64,000 nt of DNA from Bacteroidia bacterium (GTDB lineage Bacteria; Bacteroidota; Bacteroidia; Bacteroidales; Azobacteroidaceae), in contig BNXY01000005.1 of assembly GCA_025999935.1 (NCBI GenBank), positions 14,495-78,494 of the forward strand. Reading direction: 5' to 3'. A program made the translations under genes and the position numbers. This document shows, in pieces, positions 36,408 to 45,625 of this stretch. The notes below the pieces were generated by a model, which was given only the letters and a program-made list of their open reading frames with translations, made no database searches and was not told where the DNA came from. Position 1 is the first letter of the stretch; each line of letters begins with the position of its first letter.

Positions 36408-38741
36408 ATGCAACAATTTATAAGAAATTTCAACAAACAAAAAGTAGTCGGGCTGCTCAATATCAGCAGCCTGAGCCTCGGCATTATGGTTTCCATTATT
36501 GTCGGATTATGGACAATTAACGAACTGAGTTTCGATAATTTTCATAAGGATAAAGCGCACATTTACAGAGCTGTGCTTCATGCTACCCTCAATGGAGAGC
36601 CGATGAAATTAGGCTCTACCTTCCGACCCATGGGACAAGAGGCGAAAGACAAATTCCCTCAAATCAAAGATATGAACCGGGTCTGGCCATCCTGGAGCGA
36701 CTTAAAAGTCAATGAAATCTATTATCCGGGAGTAAAGGCATTTATAGCCGACGAAAATTTCTTTACTTTCTTCTCTTTTCCCTTGAAAGAAGGAGAGGCG
36801 GAAACGGTACTGTCTGCTCCCGACAAAGTGGTGATTAGCGAAACCGCCGCTCTTAAATATTTCGAGGGTAAAAATCCTATCGGACAAAGTCTAAATTTCA
36901 ACGGGAAAGACTTTGTGGTAAGTGGCGTGATGTACGATATGCCTCGCAACTCCAGTCTGCAATCGGATTTTGTGATTCCGCCTTACGACTGGATTCTGAA
37001 ACAGGCTTGGGGGGATAATGATGTCTATGTTACTTTTTTTAACTTACAAGAAGGAACGGACAGGTCTGCTCTCGCAAAGGATATGACACAATTGGCTTAT
37101 GCCGGATTGGAATTTTTTGAAACAGTTGGCGCCCGTTACGAATTGGAGCCGCTGACAGAAATGCACTTTAGCGAAGGGTTTATGGGCGATAGCGTTCTTA
37201 AAGGCAATAAACCGATGATACTCGTTTTGGCAATAGTGGCTTTGGTGATACTGATTATCTCTTGCATCAACTTTACCAACCTGTTTATCTCGACTTCTTT
37301 TTTACGTGCCAAATCGGTAGGAATCATGAAATCGCAGGGCGCCGAAAAATCTTCGTTGATACGGGCGTTTTATGGAGAAACCGCTTGCTACACAGCGATT
37401 GCTATTGCTGTCGGTACCTTTTTGGCGGTACTTTCTTTGCCTTTGTTCAACAACTTCATCGGTTCGGAATTGGTCATTGATTTTACGTCCGTGCAACTCT
37501 ATGCCTTTTTGATTGTGCTCTTTGTTTTTACGGTATTATTGGCGGGTACTTTTCCCGCTTTGTATATCACGAAATTTAATCCGATAGAAACGTTATTCGG
37601 CAAATTCAAGGGAAAAAACATCTCTATTTTTCAGAAGAGTTTGATTATCGTTCAATTCACGGCTTCTATTGCGTTGTTGATAGTTGTGAGTTTTATGCAG
37701 AAGCAAGTCAATTTTATGGTAACGAAGGACTTGGGTTTTGATAAAGAGAACATAATTTATGTACAGGGACGTGCCGATTTCAGCAAAGATTTTGAAGGCT
37801 TGCGCGACGAGTTGCTCAAATATCCGTTTATTGCCGACATAACCCGAAAAAATTCCTTGCCTACCGAATGGAATCAAGGCTGGGGAATCAGTCTTCCCGG
37901 CTCCGACGAGACCGTTATTATGGAGATGAATTATATAAAACCCAACTATTTTGAGTTTATGAATATGAAGATAATAGACGGAGAAAATCCTTTTTATCTC
38001 GAATCCAACGACTCGATTACTCCGGTGGTTATCAATGAAAGTACACAAAAACTCTTGGGTTTGCCCGATTCGCCCATCAATGAGATTATTGTTGCCAACG
38101 GAAGTCAGCGTATGATTGTAAAAGGCTTGATGCGCAATGCCAATATCCGTTCTTTGCGCGACCAGATTGACCCGCAAGTGTATATGAAACATCCGCAGGA
38201 TATGAATTGGGGTCCGCTGTTCTTCAAATATACAGGCGACCCACAGCAAACTATCCAAGTCATCCGGCAAAAGTGGGAAGAATTGGAACCAAACATTCCG
38301 TTTGAATATCATTTCTTGGACGACACGTATAAAGAGCTTTATACTTCCGAAACAAATGTGAGTAAAGTGCTGGCTTATGCGATGTTCATTACTTTCATCA
38401 TCAGTATTGCCGGTTTGTTTGCCATGGCGTTTTATGTTACCCAACGGCGCATCAAGGAAATCGGCTTGCGGAAAGTAAACGGCGCCACACTCAAAGATTT
38501 GCTGTTGCTGCTCAACAAAGATTTTGTGGTTTGGGTATTGATTTCGTTCCTGATTGCTTCGCCGGTAGCGTATTTCAGTTTGCAATCGTGGTTGAATGGT
38601 TTCACGGTAAAAACGGCGTTGAGTATTTGGCTGTTTTTATTGGTTGGCATTCTCGCTATGGCGGTGGCACTTTTGACTACGAGCTTTCAGACGTGGAACG
38701 TGGCTACGATGAATCCGGTGAAAACATTGAAAACGGAATAG
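36408..38741 (+). CDS. MacB/FtsX-type ABC permease 3
   Basis: The 777 residues have the same architecture as permease 1: first helix (about 18-38), MacB_PCD periplasmic domain, helices at about 275-400, a second half and the motif IGLRKVNGATLKDLLLLLNK before the last helices; it ends MNPVKTLKTE. No own ATPase. It is separated from permease 2 by cassette B, whose terminator may reduce read-through; no other clear promoter is seen in the 30 bases between terminator and ATG. Confidence 0.88.
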   Translation: MQQFIRNFNKQKVVGLLNISSLSLGIMVSIIVGLWTINELSFDNFHKDKAHIYRAVLHATLNGEPMKLGSTFRPMGQEAKDKFPQIKDMNRVWPSWSDLKVNEIYYPGVKAFIADENFFTFFSFPLKEGEAETVLSAPDKVVISETAALKYFEGKNPIGQSLNFNGKDFVVSGVMYDMPRNSSLQSDFVIPPYDWILKQAWGDNDVYVTFFNLQEGTDRSALAKDMTQLAYAGLEFFETVGARYELEPLTEMHFSEGFMGDSVLKGNKPMILVLAIVALVILIISCINFTNLFISTSFLRAKSVGIMKSQGAEKSSLIRAFYGETACYTAIAIAVGTFLAVLSLPLFNNFIGSELVIDFTSVQLYAFLIVLFVFTVLLAGTFPALYITKFNPIETLFGKFKGKNISIFQKSLIIVQFTASIALLIVVSFMQKQVNFMVTKDLGFDKENIIYVQGRADFSKDFEGLRDELLKYPFIADITRKNSLPTEWNQGWGISLPGSDETVIMEMNYIKPNYFEFMNMKIIDGENPFYLESNDSITPVVINESTQKLLGLPDSPINEIIVANGSQRMIVKGLMRNANIRSLRDQIDPQVYMKHPQDMNWGPLFFKYTGDPQQTIQVIRQKWEELEPNIPFEYHFLDDTYKELYTSETNVSKVLAYAMFITFIISIAGLFAMAFYVTQRRIKEIGLRKVNGATLKDLLLLLNKDFVVWVLISFLIASPVAYFSLQSWLNGFTVKTALSIWLFLLVGILAMAVALLTTSFQTWNVATMNPVKTLKTE

Positions 38742-38810
38742 GCGAATATTTAAATAATAGTAATTATGTTCAGAAATTTTATAATGGTCTTGCAGCATTT
38801 TAAGATTGCA

Positions 38811-39869
38811 TCAAATTAAAAAGGCTTTGTATCCGCCTATGGCTTTCTCTATCAAATGCGGATTGGAATCTCCGGCAGATTCAAAATAATTCAATGCAAG
38901 CATTTGTTTTTTGTTCGGAGATTTCTTCCACAAGCCGACAACCTGCCCGTTTACGACGATGACCGGACGGAAAACACCGTTGCTCGAAACGACTTTGCTG
39001 TGATTTTCCGAAGGAAGCACCGCTTTACGATCTCTGTAAGCGATAATATATTCGTCAAAAGCAGGCAATAAAAAAACGGATTCTTTCGGATGAGGTATAT
39101 CTTTGAATGTCTTTGATAGCCAATAGGTTTGTCCGTCTATTTCTTCCGAAAACAAATCAGACTTTACGGCTTCCAATCCTTTTTTTGCCTCTGTTTGCGA
39201 TAACCCCGACCACCAGACAAAGTCGGATAAAGTAGCCGGACTGTGGCTTCTAAAATAGCGTTGAGCCGAATTTGCCAATGCTTCCTCTTTCGATACAACC
39301 GGACTTGCCGGAACCCGTTCGTCCAACAGGGCATAAGTGTGCTCTTTCCCCTGCATTGCCCCGCTGCAAATAATCGCCTCCACTTCCGCCCGCATCATAA
39401 AATGAACCATGCGGGAGGCATCGACCGCGATGTCGGCTTTTTCCAATGCTATTGCCAAGTCTTTTCGCGTCAGGTGTTTATTGCCTTCCAGCGCTTTCCG
39501 GATGACTTGATTGCTTTTGTCGTAAAGTTCCTCGGTAATTCCCAAATCCCGGTCTCTTGAACGAGAGGAGGCTTTGATTTTCTCTGCCGACAGCAACAAC
39601 ATTTCCCGAATATATTCGGGGCTTACAAAATGCCAAGTGGGGCGCATGACATGGGTGCGAAGAATTTCTCCTTTGTTAAATGCCTCCTCTATCATCTTGT
39701 CCGTACTTGCCGGAAGCCGCGCGCCGATAGCCCATTTGGCCATTCCGTAATCCTGCGCCTGCACAGCGCCCATCCATGAAACAATCGCTTGGGGCGTTCG
39801 TAATTCGGCGCCGGAAAGCAGGTGGCTTTGAAGCCGGATAGCGGCAATTTGGGCAAAAGATATTTTCAT
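38811..39869 (-). CDS. Winged-helix DNA-binding protein (AlkZ/YcaQ-like, HTH_42)
   Basis: The 352 residues belong to the HTH_42 superfamily, whose known members AlkZ and YcaQ are DNA glycosylases that unhook interstrand crosslinks or excise alkylated bases. The catalytic QxQ of AlkZ-type enzymes fits QAQDYG at 37-42 (Gln37 and Gln39). RTHVMRPTWHFV and the C-terminal FDEYIIAYRDR also fit the family. Activity on crosslinks is inferred. Monocistronic. Confidence 0.85.
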   Translation of the reverse strand: MKISFAQIAAIRLQSHLLSGAELRTPQAIVSWMGAVQAQDYGMAKWAIGARLPASTDKMIEEAFNKGEILRTHVMRPTWHFVSPEYIREMLLLSAEKIKASSRSRDRDLGITEELYDKSNQVIRKALEGNKHLTRKDLAIALEKADIAVDASRMVHFMMRAEVEAIICSGAMQGKEHTYALLDERVPASPVVSKEEALANSAQRYFRSHSPATLSDFVWWSGLSQTEAKKGLEAVKSDLFSEEIDGQTYWLSKTFKDIPHPKESVFLLPAFDEYIIAYRDRKAVLPSENHSKVVSSNGVFRPVIVVNGQVVGLWKKSPNKKQMLALNYFESAGDSNPHLIEKAIGGYKAFLI

Positions 39870-39967
39870 AAGTCATTTTTTTCTGTAAATCGGAGGCTAA
39901 ATTAATAAAAAATCCATACTTTTGTGCACTAATACGAAAAAATAGTTAAAATAAGATATTAAGGACA

Positions 39968-41266
39968 ATGGAATATTGGCAAAAAGAAATTGAAACCCTA
40001 AGTCGCGAGGAATTAGAAGCCTTGCAACTGAAACGTTTGAAACACACTTTGAAATTAGCGGAGAATGTACCTTTCTACAAAAAAGCCTTTGCGGAAAAAG
40101 GTATTTCCACCGCCGGCATCCACTCATTGGACGACTTGCGCAAATTGCCTTACACAACCAAAGAAGATTTGCGGAACAATTATCCCTACGGATTGGCGGC
40201 TATTCCCTTGAAAGACTGTGTACGCCTACATTCTTCGAGTGGGACGACGGGAAATCCGACGGTTATTCTTCATTCGGCGAAGGACTTGGATGAATGGGCG
40301 AACCAAGTGGCGCGTTGCATGTACATGGTGGGCATTCGCGATACGGATGTTTTTCAAAATACTTCGGGTTACGGCATGTTTACCGGCGGATTGGGTTTTC
40401 AATACGGTGCGGAAAAATTGGGTTGCCTCACGGTTCCGGCAGCAGCGGGTAATTCCAAACGGCAAATCAAATTCATTACCGATTTCGGAACCACCTGCCT
40501 GCACATTATTCCAAGTTATGCCACCCGCTTGGCGGAAGTCATGTACGCCGAAGGCATCGACCCGCGCCGCGACACGAAACTGCACACGATTTGCATCGGC
40601 GCCGAACCCCATTCCGAAGAACAACGGCAACGCATCGAACAATTATTGGGCGTGAAAGCCTACAACTGTTTCGGTATGTCGGAAATGAACGGGCCGGGTG
40701 TCGCCTTTGAATGTCCCGAACAAAACGGTTTGCATATCTGGGAAGATTACACGATTGTGGAAATTGTCAATCCCGAAACTTTGGAGCCTGTACCCGACGG
40801 CGAAGCAGGCGAATTGGTGCTGACCACCATCAACCGCGAAGCCATGCCGTTAATCCGTTACCGGACACGCGATTTGACCTGCGTTCTTCCGGGCGAATGC
40901 GGCTGTGGACGCACCCACAAACGCTTGGCGCGCTTCAAAGGCCGTAGCGATGACATGCTGATTCTGAAAGGCGTAAACATTTTCCCGATTCAAATTGAAA
41001 AAATACTGATGCAGTTCAATGAATTGGGCAGCAATTACCTGATTACGGTCGAATCGGTTGATAACAACGACGAAATGCTGATTGAAGTGGAACTGAGCGA
41101 CCTGTTTACCGACGATTATTCCGTATTGCAACGATTAACACGGGATATTACCCATCGCCTGAAAGACGAATTGCTAATCACGCCCCGCTTGAAATTGGCA
41201 GGCAAAGGTTCTTTGCCCGTACAGGAAGGTAAAGCGGTAAGAGTAAAAGATTTACGAAAATTTTAA
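39968..41266 (+). CDS. paaK: Phenylacetate-CoA ligase family protein
   Basis: This AMP-forming ligase (432 residues) activates an aryl acid to its CoA thioester. Motifs: LHSSSGTTGNPTVI (P-loop), SYATRLAEVM, NCFGMSEMNGPGVAFEC, YRTRDLT and the C-terminal GRSDDMLILKGVNIFP. In many Bacteroidota this gene sits with indolepyruvate:ferredoxin oxidoreductase and an ACT protein; here only the ACT protein follows (80 bases), separated by a small palindrome. Arylacetate activation in amino acid fermentation or synthesis is the probable role. Confidence 0.92.
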   Translation: MEYWQKEIETLSREELEALQLKRLKHTLKLAENVPFYKKAFAEKGISTAGIHSLDDLRKLPYTTKEDLRNNYPYGLAAIPLKDCVRLHSSSGTTGNPTVILHSAKDLDEWANQVARCMYMVGIRDTDVFQNTSGYGMFTGGLGFQYGAEKLGCLTVPAAAGNSKRQIKFITDFGTTCLHIIPSYATRLAEVMYAEGIDPRRDTKLHTICIGAEPHSEEQRQRIEQLLGVKAYNCFGMSEMNGPGVAFECPEQNGLHIWEDYTIVEIVNPETLEPVPDGEAGELVLTTINREAMPLIRYRTRDLTCVLPGECGCGRTHKRLARFKGRSDDMLILKGVNIFPIQIEKILMQFNELGSNYLITVESVDNNDEMLIEVELSDLFTDDYSVLQRLTRDITHRLKDELLITPRLKLAGKGSLPVQEGKAVRVKDLRKF

Positions 41267-41276
41267 TAACATTGCG

Positions 41277-41314
41277 CCAAACCTGACAGGTTTTGAAAAC
41301 GGGTCAGGTTTAAT
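41277..41314. repeat. Palindromic intergenic repeat
   Basis: AAACCTGACAGGTTTTGAAA followed by ACGGGTCAGGTTT: AAACCTGAC pairs with GTCAGGTTT. This type of AAACCTGACAGGTTT palindrome is a common dispersed repeat in Bacteroidota genomes. Confidence 0.6.
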
Positions 41315-41346
41315 GGAAAATAATAATTAAACTTAATATAAAAAGT

Positions 41347-41772
41347 ATGACAGTTAATCAGATTTCTATTTTTCTGGAAAACAAATACGGAAAACTCAGC
41401 GAAATATTGGCTTTGCTGGGCAATGAGCATATCAAAATTATTGCGGCAACCGTAGCCGATACTTCCGAGTTCGGAATCTTGCGGCTGATTGTGAGCGATT
41501 CTAAAAAAGCCTACCGCGTATTGAGCGAAAACAACGTAAGCGCCAATCTGACGGATGTGTTGGCGATTGTCACAAAACCGGATGCAGGTGAATTTGCCAA
41601 GACTTTGGCGTATTTTACCAGAGCGGGATTGAGCATCGAATATATGTATTGCTTTTCTTTCGGGGAAAAATCCATATTGATTTTGCGCACCAATAACCGC
41701 GAAAGTGCGCTGGAAGTTATTCGCCGGCAGAATTTGGAATATATTAGTGAAAATGATTTAATTAGATTATAG
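41347..41772 (+). CDS. ACT-domain protein
   Basis: This 141-residue protein has two ACT-like beta-alpha repeats (about 3-70 and 75-140): TVNQISIFLENKYGKLSEIL and DAGEFAKTLAYFTRAGLSIE. ACT domains bind amino acids and report their level. Its regular position behind paaK suggests it senses an aromatic amino acid for that pathway (inference). Confidence 0.9.
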   Translation: MTVNQISIFLENKYGKLSEILALLGNEHIKIIAATVADTSEFGILRLIVSDSKKAYRVLSENNVSANLTDVLAIVTKPDAGEFAKTLAYFTRAGLSIEYMYCFSFGEKSILILRTNNRESALEVIRRQNLEYISENDLIRL

Positions 41773-41774
41773 TT

Positions 41775-41918
41775 ATGTTTGGAATAGAAGACCCCGGAAT
41801 TTATATCACGTACCTGATGGCTTTCGGCTGTGTGGTATTTGCCCTCATCTACGGAATAGCCAGATGGAACGAGAAAGACGACGACGAGAGTATTAACCCA
41901 GAAAATCCCGAAAAATGA
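41775..41918 (+). CDS. Symporter small accessory protein
   Basis: This 47-residue protein (MFGIEDPGIYITYLMAFGCV continuing VFALIYGIARWNEKD) is one transmembrane helix with an N-terminal IEDPGI motif and an acidic tail. It starts two bases after the ACT gene and overlaps the symporter start by four bases (ATGA). Such IEDPG mini-proteins are known as small accessory proteins of SSS-family symporters, thought to help assembly or stability. Confidence 0.8.
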   Translation: MFGIEDPGIYITYLMAFGCVVFALIYGIARWNEKDDDESINPENPEK

Positions 41919-43465
41919 ACACATTAACATTAGGTATTATCGTATTGATATACATGTTTTTTCTGGCCTGCTTGGGCTATTTGGGTTATAAGCGAACGAA
42001 AAACGCGGGCGATTTCCTTTTGGGCGGACGGAAAACCAATCCGGTAATTATGGCTTTGTCCTATGGCGCCACGTTTATTTCGACCTCGGCAATTGTTGGT
42101 TTCGGCGGATTTGCAGCGTTTTACGGCATGGGTATCCAGTGGCTTTGTCTGTTGAATATGCTGGTGGGCGTTATCATTGCGTTTATCTTTTTTGGCCGGA
42201 AGACGCGCAGATTGGGCGTTAAACACAATGCGCAGACTTTTTCCCAATTGATGGGCGCGCACTATGGTTCCCGAACGATTCAGATATTTATTGCGGTGGT
42301 TATATTCATCGGAATGCCCCTTTATGCGGCGGTTGTGATGAAGGGCGGCGCGGTCTTTCTGGAAGAAATGTTTCACGTCCAATACGATGTAGCCTTGCTT
42401 ATATTCACGCTGATTGTGGCGGCTTATGTCATCCCCGGCGGAATCAAAGGCGTACTTTATACCGATGCTTTACAGGCAGTTATCATGGTTGCGTGTATGC
42501 TATTCCTGCTTTTCTGGTTTTACCATACTTTGGGCATGGGATTCTCGGAAGCCAATCACGAATTGACAAATATCGCTTCTTTAGTTCCCGAAAAATTCAA
42601 GGAAATGGGGCACCAAGGTTGGACGGCGATGCCGGTAAGCGGTTCGCCGCTGTGGTTTACGTTGGTCACTTCGCTCATTCTGGGCGTGGGCATCGGCTGT
42701 TTGGCGCAACCGCAATTGGCAGTCCGTTTCATGATGGTGGACAGTACCAAACAGCTGAACCGCGGCGTTTTAGTTGGTTGTCTTTTCATCTTCATTACCG
42801 TAGGAACGGTTTATCATATCGGGCCTTTGACCAATTTGTATTTCCTGAAAACGGACAATCTCATTTCTCCTCAGATGACCAACGACTTGGACAAGATTAT
42901 TCCCTTGTTTATCAATCGTGCGATGCCCGAATGGTTTGTCGCCGTCTTTATGCTTTGCATCCTTTCGGCCAGTATGTCCACTTTAAGTTCCCATTTTCAC
43001 ACCATGGGCGGGGCTTTCGGAGCGGATATGTTCCCGAAATTAGGACGGAAAAACAATCCGACTTCTTCCTTGGGCGTTCGGTTTGGCGTGATGTGTTCCA
43101 TCCTGTTCAGTTATGCCATCTGTTATGTTTTAAGCGCCAACATCATTGCGCGAGGGACGGCTTTGTTCATGGGAGTATGTGCAGTCACTTTCCTGCCTGC
43201 TTATTTTTGTTCGCTGTATTGGAAAAAAGTGACCAAACAAGGTGCGTTAGCGAGTATGTGGGTGGGCTTGTTATCGAGTCTGTTCATCATGGTTTTCATG
43301 CACAAAGCGGAAGCAGCGCCCATCGGAATCTGCAAAGCTTTGTTCGGAAAAGACGTGCTGATAGAAACCTATCCCTGGTTTGCGGTTGATCAGATTGTGT
43401 TTTCGTTGCCGTTGTCGGTAATTACGATTGTTGTGGTTAGTTTGTTGACGAGGGAGAGAAAGTAA
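41915..43465 (+). CDS. Sodium:solute symporter (SSS family)
   Basis: This 516-residue, about 13-helix inner-membrane transporter uses the sodium gradient for uptake. Signatures: LGYLGYKRTKNAGDFLLGGR, SYGATFISTSAIVGFGG, GGIKGVLYTDALQ and SASMSTLSSHFHTMGGAF. The place behind paaK and an ACT protein suggests it imports an aryl acid or other carboxylate; substrate unknown. Translationally coupled to the small accessory protein. Confidence 0.92.
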   Translation: MNTLTLGIIVLIYMFFLACLGYLGYKRTKNAGDFLLGGRKTNPVIMALSYGATFISTSAIVGFGGFAAFYGMGIQWLCLLNMLVGVIIAFIFFGRKTRRLGVKHNAQTFSQLMGAHYGSRTIQIFIAVVIFIGMPLYAAVVMKGGAVFLEEMFHVQYDVALLIFTLIVAAYVIPGGIKGVLYTDALQAVIMVACMLFLLFWFYHTLGMGFSEANHELTNIASLVPEKFKEMGHQGWTAMPVSGSPLWFTLVTSLILGVGIGCLAQPQLAVRFMMVDSTKQLNRGVLVGCLFIFITVGTVYHIGPLTNLYFLKTDNLISPQMTNDLDKIIPLFINRAMPEWFVAVFMLCILSASMSTLSSHFHTMGGAFGADMFPKLGRKNNPTSSLGVRFGVMCSILFSYAICYVLSANIIARGTALFMGVCAVTFLPAYFCSLYWKKVTKQGALASMWVGLLSSLFIMVFMHKAEAAPIGICKALFGKDVLIETYPWFAVDQIVFSLPLSVITIVVVSLLTRERK

Positions 43466-43568
43466 ACTATTTTACAACGACCAATAACTTAAACGCATTT
43501 GACGGGGAAAAAGGCGAATTTGAAAACTATTTATTACCTTTGTATCGGTTTCCAAATACAAAAATTTT

Positions 43569-44915
43569 ATGAAGAATGAGAGTAAACCCATTGGTTTGGG
43601 TACGGAAAAAATCGGAAAACTCCTGATACAATATGCTATTCCGGCGATTATAGCCATGACCGCTTCTTCCTTGTACAACATCACGGACAGCATATTTATC
43701 GGCCATGGTGTCGGGCCATTGGCGCTATCCGGATTGGCCATCACTTTTCCTTTGATGAATCTGGGGGCGGCTTTCGGCTCTTTGGTAGGCGTGGGCGCAT
43801 CAACGCTCCTGTCTATCCGCATGGGACAGAAAGACTACGAAACCGCCAACGATATTTTGGGAAATGTTTTTGTGTTAAACCTGATCATGGGTATCGGATT
43901 CTCAATTCTTATCCTGCTCTTTCTGAATCCCATCTTGGTTTTTTTCGGCGCCGGAGAAGAAACGCTCCGATACGCCCACGACTTTATGGTTATTATTTTA
44001 ACGGGAAATGTGGTTACCCACATGTATTTCGGACTGAATGCCCTGCTTCGTTCGGCAGGCAATCCGAAAAAGGCGATGATGGCTACCATTTATACAGTAC
44101 TTATCAACTTGGTATTGAATCCTTTATTTATCTTCGGTTTCAAATGGGGAATCCGGGGTTCGGCTTTTGCAACTATTATTTCACAAATCATCGTCCTTTG
44201 TTGGCTGTTACATCTGTTCAACAATAAAGATTATTTTATTCATTGGAAAAGAGGAATATACAAACTTAAAAAGAAAATCGTCTTCGATTCCTTGTCTATC
44301 GGAATGGCGCCCTTCCTGATGAATGCTGCCAGCTGCCTGATTGTCATCCTGATAAACCAGCAGCTTATCAAAGAAGGCAGCGATTTGGCGGTTGGCGCTT
44401 ACGGAATCGTGAACCGGGTCGCGTTTCTCTTTGTGATGATTGTGATAGGGCTGAATCAAGGCATGCAACCCATTGCCGGATATAATTACGGCGCAAAATT
44501 ATACCCGCGGGTTATTGCGGTTTTGAAGAAATCCATTCTGTTTGCGACAATTATTATGATTGTAGGATTTACCTTGGTGGAGTTATTTCCACATGCGGTT
44601 GCCTCTATCTTTACCACGGAAACAAGTCTGATAGACATTGCCGTTCCCGGACTTCGTTGGGTATTTATTTGTTATCCGTTAGTTGGTTTTCAGATGGTTA
44701 GCTCCGCTTTTTTTCAAAGCATCGGTAAAGCCAATAAGTCAATTATTTTGTCAATGACCCGTCAGGTACTGTTTCTGATTCCGATTCTGCTTATCCTTCC
44801 TAAATATTGGGGAATAACCGGTGTTTGGGCAAGTATGACCATTTCGGATTTTGTTTCCGTTATTCTGGCGGCGATTTTATTGTGGATAGAATTGAAAAAT
44901 GTAAAAACAAAATAA
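43569..44915 (+). CDS. MATE family efflux transporter
   Basis: The 448 residues form 12 helices. Signatures: KLLIQYAIPAIIAMTASSLY, DSIFIGHGVGPLALSGLAI, GVGASTLLSIRMGQ and, in the second half, GLNQGMQPIAGYNYGAK. It exports drugs or cationic metabolites by H+ or Na+ exchange. A -7 box TACCTTTG lies at 43535-43542 ahead of the ATG. The cytidylate-kinase-like gene follows after 13 bases. Confidence 0.93.
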   Translation: MKNESKPIGLGTEKIGKLLIQYAIPAIIAMTASSLYNITDSIFIGHGVGPLALSGLAITFPLMNLGAAFGSLVGVGASTLLSIRMGQKDYETANDILGNVFVLNLIMGIGFSILILLFLNPILVFFGAGEETLRYAHDFMVIILTGNVVTHMYFGLNALLRSAGNPKKAMMATIYTVLINLVLNPLFIFGFKWGIRGSAFATIISQIIVLCWLLHLFNNKDYFIHWKRGIYKLKKKIVFDSLSIGMAPFLMNAASCLIVILINQQLIKEGSDLAVGAYGIVNRVAFLFVMIVIGLNQGMQPIAGYNYGAKLYPRVIAVLKKSILFATIIMIVGFTLVELFPHAVASIFTTETSLIDIAVPGLRWVFICYPLVGFQMVSSAFFQSIGKANKSIILSMTRQVLFLIPILLILPKYWGITGVWASMTISDFVSVILAAILLWIELKNVKTK

Positions 44916-44928
44916 TAAAAGAATATTT

Positions 44929-45615
44929 ATGAGTGAAATAAATAAAACGCACACACCAAAGTCCCCTTCAGGGAATTTAGGGGTACTTAGCGAAGATGCT
45001 AAATACATCATAACCATCGGACGACAATTGGGCAGCGGTGGTAAATTACTTGGCGAGCTTTTGTCAAAAAAACTAAATATTTCCTGTTACGACAAAGAAC
45101 TGATACAGTTGGCGTCACGGGAAAGCGGTTTGGGAAAAGAATTTTTTGAAAAAGCGGACGAAAAAAGCAGTTTCAGTACGATGGGACAGTATTTCGGCTT
45201 CCGTTCGGGATATATGGGCTATAATGCCAACAATTATCTTTGCAACGAAACGCTATTCAAAATACAAAGCGATGTGATTAAAGAACTGGCGAAAAAAGAA
45301 TCTTGCATTTTCGTCGGACGTTGCGCCGATTACATTCTGCGGGAACATTCCCATTGCCTGAAAATTTTTATCAGCGCCAACTGCAAAGACCGCGTGGAAC
45401 GCATGATGCAAGAACATCAAATAACGGAAAAAGAAGCCAAAATGCTGATAGAGCAAACCGACAAAAAAAGAGCGACCTATTACAATTATTACAGCAATAA
45501 AGTATGGGGAATGGCGACTACTTATGATCTATGTTTCAATTCATCGGCTTTGGAAATAAACGAAATTGCTTCATTTATAGAGAATTATATCAACAAAAAA
45601 TTCTTGGTTTATTAA
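44929..45615 (+). CDS. Cytidylate kinase-like protein with a repeat-derived N-terminus
   Basis: The 228 residues are of the AAK/cytidylate-kinase-like family: P-loop TIGRQLGSGGKLLGELLSKK, CYDKELIQLASRESGL, FVGRCADYIL. It probably phosphorylates a nucleotide or small molecule; substrate unknown. The first about 22 residues (NKTHTPKSPSGNLGVLSED) do not belong to the fold. They are the translation of a palindromic repeat (44952-44990) read in frame. An alternative start would be the Ala/Lys region after it, but no ATG exists there, so the repeat is part of the gene. Confidence 0.85.
   Translation: MSEINKTHTPKSPSGNLGVLSEDAKYIITIGRQLGSGGKLLGELLSKKLNISCYDKELIQLASRESGLGKEFFEKADEKSSFSTMGQYFGFRSGYMGYNANNYLCNETLFKIQSDVIKELAKKESCIFVGRCADYILREHSHCLKIFISANCKDRVERMMQEHQITEKEAKMLIEQTDKKRATYYNYYSNKVWGMATTYDLCFNSSALEINEIASFIENYINKKFLVY
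44952..44990 (+). repeat. REP-like palindromic repeat inside a coding region
   Basis: CACCAAAGTCCCCTTCAGGG followed by AATTTAGGGGTACTTAG: CCCCT..GGGG half-sites (CCCCTTCAGGGAATTTAGGGG). Copies of AAGTCCCCT..AGGGGATTTAGGGG type are widespread between genes in Bacteroidota. This one is translated. Confidence 0.6.
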
Positions 45616-45625
45616 AGATTATTAT

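Noticed and set aside
37593..38585. 330-residue minus-strand frame inside permease 3
   Set aside because: It lies wholly antisense to a well-supported permease, has no recognisable motif and reflects codon bias of the real gene.
41277..41314. AAACCTGACAGGTTT palindrome as a terminator of paaK
   Set aside because: No T-run follows and the same palindrome is a common dispersed repeat.
42493..43389. 298-residue frame overlapping the symporter gene
   Set aside because: Same strand but other frame; composition (many His, Arg, Phe) is that of a shadow and the symporter motifs are complete.
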